In this document: one piece after another, positions 17,221-23,928 of the stretch | Numbering within the stretch: position 1 is the first letter of the stretch | How the letters are laid out: each line of letters opens with the position of its first letter | Source: JAWWPG01 sp038232255 | GTDB lineage: Bacteria; Actinomycetota; Actinomycetes; Propionibacteriales; Nocardioidaceae | Length of the DNA stretch: 23,928 bases | NCBI GenBank assembly: GCA_038232255.1 | Contig: JBBSIF010000028.1 | Coordinates: 1 to 23,928, forward strand | Reading direction: 5' to 3' | Program-made: the position numbers and the translations under genes | The notes under the pieces: model-generated | What the model was told of the DNA's origin: nothing | The model's database searches: none | What the model saw: only the letters and a program-made list of their open reading frames with translations

Positions 17221-18879
17221 TCAGGTCCGCAGTGCGGTGGCGAGTCCCTGCCGGCAGCGGCGGTACGCCTCGACCTCGGCCTCGACGGGCGCCACGACAA
17301 GCTCGTCGACGACCCGACCCACTGCCTCGTGGAGCCGGACCTCGACGCGTCTCGCCCGGCGCCGCGCCGCCAGCCCCCCCACCCACCGTGAGACGGCAGC
17401 TACCGCGAGGCTTGCGACGATTCCGCCGACCAGTAGCCAGGTGGGCACGGGGATCCCCTCCCATCGGGGTCCGTCCGGTCGAGGAAGCGCCAGATAGCTG
17501 AAGCCCGCGAGCGCCGCCAACCACACGGCTCCGGCGACGGTGACGGCCAGCAGCACCCACTGGATGTCCCGCACGACCGACCACCACAGCGGCGTCTTGC
17601 TGGATGCGAGGTCCGACGAGGACACCGCGGCGTCGAGGGCGTCGGGAACGTCATCGATGCGCGACATGGAGGCCCGACGGACCGCGTCGGTCCACAGCGG
17701 GGACATCCCGGCCGAGACCGCGTCAGCCGCGCCCCGGACGCCAACGCCGACCTGAGCGCGCTGCACCGCCGACGGCGCAGGCAGCGACGTTCGGGTGGGC
17801 AGCGCAGCGGTCTCGACCCCCGACTGCCTTAGGCCGTCGAGGTGGAGCCGACGCAGCGGGTCGGGACGCAGGCGCACGAGCCACCGGGTCAACGGCCACC
17901 CCGTCGCCTGACCCGACCGGGAGCGGAGCGAGGCCTCCACCGCCGCTACCACGAGCGGCACGCCGGCAGCGTGAGCGCAGGCACGCAGCAGGTTCTCGCG
18001 GGCAGCAGCGCGCAGCGGTGCGGGCTCGCCGTTGCCGGTGGCCTCGTCGATGCGGCCGGCGGTGGCTCGGATGTCGGCAGCGACGCGTTCTCGCGAAGCC
18101 CTCTTCTGCTCCACGCGGTCCCCGAGCGCCGAGCGGAGGTCTGCCAGACCGTCGCCCCGGGTTGCGGACGTGGCGATCACCGGTACGTCGGCGAGCCCGT
18201 CGGAGGCGAGCAGTCGCCGTACGTCGCCGAGAGCTTCGGCTGCGGCGCTCGCCGTCAGCTCGTCGACGTGGTTGAACACCACGAGCATCACGTCACGATG
18301 GGAAGCCAACGGTCGCAGGAACCTGTCGTGGATTGCCGCGTCGGCGTACTTCTGTGGATCGAGGACCCAGATCATCATGTCGGTGAGTGCGACCAGACGC
18401 TCCACCTCGAGGTGGTGGGCGACCTCCGTGGAGTCGTGGTCGGGCAGGTCGAGCAGCACCAGGCCACGCAGCCCGGGGTCCGTTGCGGCGGCGTCGAGGA
18501 CGCTGTCCCTGTCCACCTGGTGGCGCGGCGGGATGCCTAGCCACTCGAGGAGCTCGCGCGACCCGCCACCCCAGGAGCACGCCAGCGCCGTGGACGTGGT
18601 CGGTCGTCGAACGCCGACGGCCGCGACGTCGAGCCCGCACAGCGCGTTGAACAGCGACGACTTGCCGGAGCCGGTCGCGCCGGCGAGCGCCACCACGGTG
18701 TGGTCCGGTGAGAGCCGCAGCCGGCCGCGGGCACGCGCCGCCAGCGCGACCGCCGCGGCGACCATACTCGCGTCGAGCCTGCCCTGCGCCGCGTCGAGAG
18801 CCATCTCGAGCCCGTCGAGCCTGACGCTGACGTCGTCGGACGGCGACACCCGCGACCACAGGGAGGTACGAGCACTCAT
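17221..18879 (-). CDS. YfjP-like/dynamin-related GTPase with two membrane helices
   Basis: The 552-residue protein has a GTPase domain near the N-terminus: Walker A GATGSGKS at 67-74, G3 DLPDHDS at 144-150 and G4 NHVD at 203-206. A helical middle follows. Two membrane helices lie at about 442-464 (VLLAVTVAGAVWLAALAGF) and 481-499 (LLVGGIVASLAVAAVSRWV), then a charged tail. Such large GTPases with a C-terminal hairpin belong to bacterial dynamin-like or YfjP groups, thought to act in membrane remodelling. ATG 18879 overlaps the stop of the upstream GTPase gene by four bases (ATGA), so translation is coupled. Streptomyces dynA/dynB pairs are a structural parallel, not proven orthologues. Confidence 0.85.
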   Translation of the reverse strand: MSARTSLWSRVSPSDDVSVRLDGLEMALDAAQGRLDASMVAAAVALAARARGRLRLSPDHTVVALAGATGSGKSSLFNALCGLDVAAVGVRRPTTSTALACSWGGGSRELLEWLGIPPRHQVDRDSVLDAAATDPGLRGLVLLDLPDHDSTEVAHHLEVERLVALTDMMIWVLDPQKYADAAIHDRFLRPLASHRDVMLVVFNHVDELTASAAAEALGDVRRLLASDGLADVPVIATSATRGDGLADLRSALGDRVEQKRASRERVAADIRATAGRIDEATGNGEPAPLRAAARENLLRACAHAAGVPLVVAAVEASLRSRSGQATGWPLTRWLVRLRPDPLRRLHLDGLRQSGVETAALPTRTSLPAPSAVQRAQVGVGVRGAADAVSAGMSPLWTDAVRRASMSRIDDVPDALDAAVSSSDLASSKTPLWWSVVRDIQWVLLAVTVAGAVWLAALAGFSYLALPRPDGPRWEGIPVPTWLLVGGIVASLAVAAVSRWVGGLAARRRARRVEVRLHEAVGRVVDELVVAPVEAEVEAYRRCRQGLATALRT

Positions 18880-20594
18880 GCTGACGCGCCGACGTAGCCG
18901 CCGGTCGCGAGCTCCCGTCCGACCTCCCGCAGCCGCCCTGCCGTGCCGTCGCTCACCGGCTCGGCATCAAGGACTGTGGTGAACCGCGCCTGCTCCTGCT
19001 CCCACAAGGCAGCCACCCGGGCGTGCAGGTCGTCGCGGGCCAGCTGCGCCAGCCGGCGCACCGCCTGGTCGCCGAAGACGGCTTCCAGGAGCTTCTGGCC
19101 CACGATCGCCGTACCGCCGGCGACACCGACCTCTGCACCGGTGACACCTGCCGTGGACGCGAAGATCACCATCATCAGAGCGACCCCGAGACCGTTGACG
19201 CCGTAGGCGAGGAAGCGTGCCGTCGTACGCCGGTCCGCGCCCTCGGTCCGCACGAGCTCGAGGACCGCACCCTGCCAGTCCCTGATGGTGCGCTCGACCG
19301 TGGCCGAGAGGTCCGGCGACGCCCGCCCGATCTCCTCCGGAGCCGAGTCGAGCAGCTGAGCTCCGGCTGGTAGGGACCGCCAGGCGAGCGCCGCCCGCTC
19401 GGCGGCCGTCTCGGCGTGCTCGACGATCAGGGTCTGCAACCCGGACTCGACGGCGTTGGTCACCTGGTCAGCGGCCGGTGGCTGGCCCCGTACCGCCGCG
19501 AACAAGCGGTCCCGGAGCCGGCCGACGCGGGACTCCAGTCCCTTCAACAGCTCGCCGGTGCCGACGAACTCCTGCCAGCGGGCCAGCACTTCGCCCCGCA
19601 GCAAGCTCCCATCGGCTGTTGCCTCGTCGACGGTGGTCAGCGCCTCCAGGTAGGCAGTGCGAACGTCGGAGCTGAGCCTGGCGGCGAGCTGCTCCTGGGT
19701 CTCGAGGGCGGCGGCGACCAGCTCCGTTCGCGCGGGGAGCGAGGCGATCGTCCCGTCCAGGGTCTGGCGGATCACAGCGGCCCGAGCCGACGAGTCGGCG
19801 GCCAGCCCGTTGAGCCAGTCGCGGATCGGGCGCACGGCCGGCGGAGGCAGCAGCCCTTCCGGTGACAGCGCCGACTCCGGCACCGAGAACAGCAGCGCGT
19901 CTCCCAGGCCCCTGGTCATCATCATCTGCGCGAGGTGGCTGCTGACCTCACGCACTGCCGCTGGCTGCGTACGGTCGAGCACCACGGCGACGGCGGTGCT
20001 GCGTGACGCCGCAGCCTTGAGATAGTCCCACGGCACCTGGTCGGCGTACCGGGCCGCCGAGGTGACGAACAGCCACAGATCGGCCGCGCTCAGCAGCTGC
20101 GCCGCCAGGACCCGGTTGTGCTTCTCCACCGAGTCGACGTCCGGAGCGTCGAGCAGCGCCAGCCCTGGCGGCAGCGTGTCGATCGGCAGCAGCTGGAGGG
20201 CACCCGGGTCGCCGGTCGCGCGGTCGGTGCGCTCGAGATCGGGAAGGAGGCGGTCGGAGCCGAACCAGTGGGCGTCGTCGGGGTTGTGGACGAGCACGGC
20301 CGAGCGTGTCGTGGGGCGAAGCACGCCGGTCCGGCTCACCGCCTGGCCCAGGATCGAGTTGACCAGCGTGGACTTTCCCGCCCCGGTGGAGCCGCCGACC
20401 ACTGCCAGCAGCGGCGCGTCGAGCTGAACGAGGCGTGGCATCACGTAGTCGTCCAGCTGGGAGACCACGGAGTCCCGTTCCCGCCGGGCGTCCGCGGCAT
20501 CAGCCGACGCCAGCGGCAGTGAGCTGTCGGCGAGGCAGCTCCGCAGTCGCCCGAGCGTGCCGAGCAGCTCCGTGGGCGGAGCGGGGTCGCTCAA
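18876..20594 (-). CDS. Dynamin-like GTPase with C-terminal membrane hairpin
   Basis: The 572-residue protein has Walker A GSTGAGKS at 68-75, switch I with LRPTTRSAVLVH near 92-103, and G3 DAPD at 149-152. G4 is degenerate (VLDRTQP instead of NKxD). A long helical middle domain follows, then a hydrophobic hairpin at about 465-500 (GLGVALMMVIFASTAGV). This is the layout of bacterial dynamin-like proteins, which remodel membranes at the septum or under stress. The start is TTG 20594, with AGGAG 6-7 bases upstream; no ATG or GTG is closer. It leads the minus-strand operon with the second GTPase, where the ATGA overlap suggests a hetero-oligomer made in fixed ratio. Confidence 0.86.
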   Translation of the reverse strand: MSDPAPPTELLGTLGRLRSCLADSSLPLASADAADARRERDSVVSQLDDYVMPRLVQLDAPLLAVVGGSTGAGKSTLVNSILGQAVSRTGVLRPTTRSAVLVHNPDDAHWFGSDRLLPDLERTDRATGDPGALQLLPIDTLPPGLALLDAPDVDSVEKHNRVLAAQLLSAADLWLFVTSAARYADQVPWDYLKAAASRSTAVAVVLDRTQPAAVREVSSHLAQMMMTRGLGDALLFSVPESALSPEGLLPPPAVRPIRDWLNGLAADSSARAAVIRQTLDGTIASLPARTELVAAALETQEQLAARLSSDVRTAYLEALTTVDEATADGSLLRGEVLARWQEFVGTGELLKGLESRVGRLRDRLFAAVRGQPPAADQVTNAVESGLQTLIVEHAETAAERAALAWRSLPAGAQLLDSAPEEIGRASPDLSATVERTIRDWQGAVLELVRTEGADRRTTARFLAYGVNGLGVALMMVIFASTAGVTGAEVGVAGGTAIVGQKLLEAVFGDQAVRRLAQLARDDLHARVAALWEQEQARFTTVLDAEPVSDGTAGRLREVGRELATGGYVGASA

Positions 20595-20821
20595 CGTGGA
20601 CTCCTTTGCCCGGCGGTCAGGGTGCTGACCCGAGTTTAGAGGTCACCAGCTCGACGACGCCCTCGTCATGGCGCGCGGGAGTCTCGGACTGTCCCGGCAG
20701 CAGGACCCGCTCACGGAGCGCCAGGAGCTGCGGCCTTGGCGCGGAAAGGTATCCGAGCGGTGGGGTAACGTCGTGCCGTCTTGGACGACGACGCAGCGTG
20801 TGAGCCGCGGCGTCCTCTCGA
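20595..20821. other. Intergenic region, dynamin operon to tRNA
   Basis: This gap holds the AGGAG site of the dynamin gene at its left end. No convincing gene, repeat or terminator was found. TAACGT at 20766-20771 could be a -10 box for the tRNA gene, but no -35 lies at a suitable distance. Confidence 0.4.
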
Positions 20822-20895
20822 GCGCCCGTAGCTCAGCTGGATAGAGCACCGGACTTCTAATCCGACGGTCGCAGGTTCGAATCCTGCCGGGCGCG
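20822..20895 (+). tRNA. tRNA-Arg (anticodon UCU)
   Basis: A 74-base cloverleaf can be drawn. The acceptor stem pairs GCGCCCG (20822-20828) with CGGGCGC (20888-20894), and the discriminator is G20895. The D arm runs from GCTCAGCTGG to GAGC. The anticodon loop is CTTCTAA, with TCT at 20856-20858, reading AGA. The T arm is GCAGG-TTCGAAT-CCTGC at 20871-20887. One C-A mismatch occurs at the top of the anticodon stem (27-43). The CCA end is not encoded. AGA is a rare codon in such GC-rich genomes, so this is a minor tRNA. Confidence 0.95.
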
Positions 20896-20962
20896 CGGTT
20901 GCACCGTCAAAGGAAGTCACAGGCGTGCGGTACGACCCGCGCCGTACGACGCCAGGAGCCTC

Positions 20963-21601
20963 ATGAGCATCAGAGCCGTGGTCCTCGACATCGGCAGCGT
21001 GCTCGAAGTGATCGACGAGTCCGTGTTCCCAGGTCCGTGGGAGCAGCGCCTGGGTCTCGGTCACGGCGGCTTCGGGCGTGCCGTCGACATGCACGGCGAC
21101 GGCCTGGCCGGCGACCCCGGGTTGGGCCGGGTGTCCGAGGCGGAGATCCGAGCCCACTGGATGGCGCGTCTGCACCTGGACGACGCGGCCGCCGACGAGC
21201 TCATGCGGGACTACTGGCGCTGGTACTGCGGAACGCTGGACCAGCATCTGTTCGACTGGTTCGCTGCGCTGCGGCCCCGCTTCCGGACAGCGATCCTGAG
21301 CAACTCGAGCCCCGGAGCGCGTGAGCAGGAAGGCCAGTGGGGCTTCGCGACCATCACGGACGACCTCATCTACTCCCACGAGGTGGGGCTCGCCAAGCCC
21401 GACCCGGCGATCTATGAGCTGACGCGGTCGCGGATAGGCGTGCGGGCCGACGAGATCGTGTTCCTCGACGATGTGGCCGAGAACGTGGCTGCGGCCCGTG
21501 CCTGCGGTTGGCACGCCGTACTCCACGTCGACGCCCGTCAGTCGATCGCCGATGTGGAGCGGGTCATCGCGGAGCTTGCGCTCAGCCCGGACGGTGCCTG
21601 A
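20963..21601 (+). CDS. HAD-superfamily hydrolase
   Basis: The 212-residue protein has the four HAD motifs: I, VVLDIGSVL with nucleophile Asp9; II, LSNS at 112-115; III, Lys145 in GLAKPDPAIY; IV, VFLDD at 166-170. Motif I has Gly11 where most phosphatases have the acid/base Asp, as in YihX-type HADs, so the general acid is either absent or replaced. The cap is the small helical type. Substrates are probably sugar or nucleotide phosphates, but cannot be specified. ATG 20963 has AGGAG 4 bases upstream. It follows the tRNA by 67 bases and is convergent with the esterase gene. Confidence 0.88.
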   Translation: MSIRAVVLDIGSVLEVIDESVFPGPWEQRLGLGHGGFGRAVDMHGDGLAGDPGLGRVSEAEIRAHWMARLHLDDAAADELMRDYWRWYCGTLDQHLFDWFAALRPRFRTAILSNSSPGAREQEGQWGFATITDDLIYSHEVGLAKPDPAIYELTRSRIGVRADEIVFLDDVAENVAAARACGWHAVLHVDARQSIADVERVIAELALSPDGA

Positions 21602-21624
21602 GGCCACGGCGTCCGCCTGAGCGG

Positions 21625-21744
21625 GCGCGATAGCGCCCACCCACCAGGACGTCCCGCAACGCAGAGCCGCCTGGCACCACGACGTCCGCCCCGCCGAGCG
21701 CGATAGCGCCCACCCACCAGGACGTCCCGCAACGCAGGGCCGCC
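21625..21744. repeat. 47-bp direct repeat, two copies 73 bp apart
   Basis: Copies at 21625-21671 and 21698-21744 differ at one base (A/G near the end). Each contains GCGC-GATA-GCGC and the palindrome GGACGTCC. The first copy extends the hairpin to GGGCGC-GATA-GCGCCC (21623-21638). The 26 bases between the copies also contain ACCACGACGTCC, a weaker echo of the unit. It sits between two convergent genes, HAD and esterase. No U-tract follows the hairpins. It may be a dispersed intergenic repeat or a transcription end structure. Confidence 0.75.
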
Positions 21745-21757
21745 CCGGCGGCCGCTC

Positions 21758-22633
21758 TCAGGCCTCCCGAAGATGACGGGCCAGGAAGGTCAGCTGGCCG
21801 CCGGCGTGCGCAGACCAGTAGGCGACGTCGTGGCCGCCGGCGTCGAAGACCGCCGACACGTCGTACGGCCCGGCGGCCGGGAAGGCGCTGACGAACGCCC
21901 GATCCGCATCGGAGAACGGGTCGCTCGTGCCACAGGCCAGCCGGAGGGGGAGGTGGGCGAAGCGGCTGCGATCGGCGAACACGTCGTTGCGCTGCCAGTC
22001 CTCGGCGTCGTCGAAAGCGCTCGGCGCGGACAAACCCGGCTCGAGCCACAAGGCAGCGCTCATCGGAGCCACGGCAGCCACCTTGGCCGGCCCGAGCCTC
22101 GCCGCGAGGAGCAGCGCGCCGTACCCGCCCATCGACCACCCCATCAAACCGATCCGGCTCGTGTCGAGGCCCAGCCTGCCCAGCAGCGGGATGAAGTCGT
22201 CGGTGACCATCGCCCCGGCGTCACACGGCGGCGTGTCCGAGCTGATGGAGCCGTCGCCGGTGCTCTCGGACCGGCGCGCGTGCCAGTAGTAGTTGCCGCC
22301 GTCGACCGCCGCGACCGCGAGGCCGGTGGAGAGGAAGTGGCGCTGCACGTCCAGGTCGGTGAACGTCCGCTCGGCGTCGCCGTCCTTGCCGTGCAGCGAG
22401 ACGACGGTGGGTGGGGAGCGGACGCCGGCCGGCCTCATCAGCACCCATCTCGCCCGGTGCCCCGGCCAGTGCCGCGAGACGAGCCAGCCGTCCTAGCGGA
22501 CCACCCCGGAGGGGGCGGGAGCCGGTCGAGCCGAGCTCGACGAGCCACAAGCCGCCGCCAGCGGAACAGCGAGCGAAGCGGCCAGCACGGCCCGTCGGGA
22601 CACCGGGTACGACGGGCGTGACGCGCTGGACAT
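21758..22633 (-). pseudogene. Tat lipoprotein alpha/beta hydrolase (esterase) with in-frame TAG
   Basis: One frame runs from ATG 22633 to 21758, broken only by TAG at 22495-22493 (codon 47). AGGGAGG lies 4 bases before the ATG, so this start is well supported. The N-terminus is a Tat-type lipoprotein signal: SRRAVLAASLAVPLAAAC with a lipobox Cys, then a Ser/Ala/Pro linker. After the stop the frame continues DGWLVSRHWPGHRARW and then an esterase-D-like hydrolase: Ser167 in GWSMGGYG, Asp238 in CGTSDPF and His268 in GGHDVAYW, an intact triad. The product would be a membrane-anchored esterase outside the cell. A restart at GTG 22444 would give a protein without a signal. Lesion or sequence error is undecided. 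Confidence 0.8.
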
Positions 22634-22694
22634 CGTGCCTCCCTTGGCCCGGAGACAAGGCTAGCCCGGCCCCATGCGCTGAGGAGGTCTTCGC

Positions 22695-23928
22695 TCACCT
22701 GCTGTGGAGGTAGATGTCGGGGCACTGTCAGGGGTGGCTGAAGAAGAACGGCGGGCAAGTGTTGGTGTCGTCGAGCGCGAAGCTCGCCGTGGTGAAGAAG
22801 ACGACGATGCGGCCGTCGGTGCTGATGGCCGGGTCCGTGCTGGCATCGTCGGCCTGCTCGCCTGCCGTGCTCACGCTCGCGCGGGTCGTCGTACCGTCCT
22901 GAAGGTCTCGGACGAAGACGTCCGGGCACTCACCGGGCTCCGGGAAATACTGCCCTCCCGGTGTGTACGAGCAGGTGTTCGTGTCGTCGGCGGCGAGGTT
23001 GGAGGCGATCGAGTCGAATGTGACGTAGCGGCCGTCACCGCTGATGTCTGGGCCGGAGGTCGAGCCCCCGCGGATGCCCGGACCGGCACTCTGCCGGTTG
23101 GCCTCGGCGCCGTCCGATGCCACGCTCGTGCGTACCGTCGCGCCTGTCGGGAGGCTGTGCACGAAGATGTCCCTGGCTCCGTTGGTGTCGGCTGCAACGA
23201 GGTTCGTCGCCTCGGAGGAGAACGCCACCACCTGACCATCGGCAGTGAGAGCCGGCTGGAAACTGCCTCCGCCTTGCGCCTCCGCGCCGCTGCTGTCGAC
23301 GCTGGCGCGGGTCGTCATCCCCAGCCGGCGGTCCCGCACGAAGACGTCGAACGCGTCGTTGGTGTCACCTGCCATCACGTCGGAGGCGAACGACGCAAAC
23401 GCGACGTAGCGCCCGTGGGCGCTCAGACTGGGTGACCCCGCAGGTGCCGTAGTGCCGTCCTGCCTGAGGCTGACGACCCTGGCGCTGCCGGTCTGGATTT
23501 CGCAGCAGAACGCCACCGTTGGCGGGTCTGCGCGTCAGGTTGGTGGCGTTGGTGGTGAAGGCCACGTAGCGCCCGTCAAGGCTGATCATGGGCGACGAGC
23601 TGGCGCCGTCTCCTGGTCCGCCGTCGACGGCCTCGCTGACAAGACTCGTCGTGCGCGTGAGACGGTCGTGCACGAAGACGTCGAACGTGTTGTTCGTGTC
23701 CCCGGCGACGAGGTTGCTGGCCGTCGAGTCGAAGACGACGAAGCGCCCGTCCCCGCTGACGTCCGGCCGGCTGCTGTCGCCGTTGGACTCCTGGCCGGAA
23801 CTGCTCACGCTGACCCGGCTGGTCCGTCCCGTGGAGCGGTCGCGCACGAAGACGTCGTTGGCGTGGTTGCCGTCGTTGCGGACGAGGTTGTTCGCAATCG
23901 AGTCGAACGCCACGACAGACCGGTCCGC
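22695..23928 (-). pseudogene. TolB-like beta-propeller protein, frameshifted and with early TGA
   Basis: The gene enters from the right edge. It encodes about seven copies of a propeller unit of some 45-50 residues, such as DGRYVAFxSxATNLVAGDTN followed by DVFVRDRxTGxTxRVSV, similar to TolB/PD40 repeats. Between 23516 and 23537 the repeats switch frame: the first frame ends its match at ATNLTR and the second resumes at AFCCEIQTGSARVVSLRQDG. Near the end, TGA at 22730-22728 interrupts FFFSHP-QCPDIYLHSR; the same frame resumes to a second TGA at 22697-22695, and QCPD mirrors GECPD in the previous unit. The protein is probably exported, but the signal region lies outside the window. Ligand unknown. 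Confidence 0.75.

Noticed and set aside
21623..21638. GGGCGC-GATA-GCGCCC as an intrinsic terminator of the HAD gene
   Set aside because: No run of T follows on either strand; the hairpin belongs to the direct repeat.
21625..21744. The 47-bp repeat as a minimal CRISPR array
   Set aside because: There are only two copies, the 26-base gap partly resembles the repeat itself, and no cas gene is nearby.

Overview
The window is a GC-rich, densely packed stretch of chromosome from an actinobacterium, most likely in or near the Nocardioidaceae/Propionibacteriales. The evidence is base composition, frequent GTG/TTG starts, actinobacteria-restricted families (DUF5990, DUF5130, mycothiol-linked Rv2466c family, DUF222 remnant) and gene order. 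No plasmid, phage, CRISPR array or intact insertion sequence is visible.

Layout. 1-2.6 kb: the end of a GNAT acetyltransferase, a DUF5990/YjdF-like membrane protein pair, an EamA-type transporter and a broken DUF2087 gene. 2.7-9.2 kb: nei1, rpiB, an Rv2466c-like thioredoxin-fold protein, pepN, a DUF5130 protein and glbO, in the order I recall for Mycobacterium tuberculosis Rv2464c-Rv2470, with a small membrane protein and an OsmC gene also present. 9.2-12.3 kb: a transglutaminase-fold protein directly behind glbO, an acyl-CoA thioesterase and a thiolase. 12.3-12.6 kb: the remnant of a 13E12-type DUF222 gene that still carries a near-perfect LexA (SOS) box over its start codon. 12.7-14.7 kb: a divergent yceI/marR pair and a PEP-mutase/isocitrate-lyase-fold enzyme. 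14.8-20.6 kb: on the minus strand, ettA, an SSB paralogue without the acidic tail, and two overlapping dynamin-like GTPases with membrane segments. 20.8-24 kb: tRNA-Arg(UCU), a HAD hydrolase, a 47-bp direct repeat, a Tat-type lipoprotein esterase gene with an in-frame TAG, and a beta-propeller gene with a frameshift and an early TGA.

How the genes fit together. The core is housekeeping with a redox and repair flavour: oxidised-base repair (nei1), thiol and peroxide handling (Rv2466c-like, OsmC, truncated haemoglobin), peptide turnover (pepN), ribosome energy sensing (ettA), ssDNA binding, and membrane remodelling GTPases. The thioesterase, ettA and ssb genes also match the M. tuberculosis order (Rv2475c, Rv2477c, Rv2478c), so the region looks like an ancient conserved neighbourhood with lineage-specific insertions.

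The most notable non-routine signals are the SOS box on a decayed gene and several single-base lesions (DUF2087, esterase, propeller). The lesions are either real gene decay or sequence errors. I see no convincing evidence for a wholly new biological system; the coupled GTPase pair and the glbO-transglutaminase pair are the best candidates for under-studied functional units.
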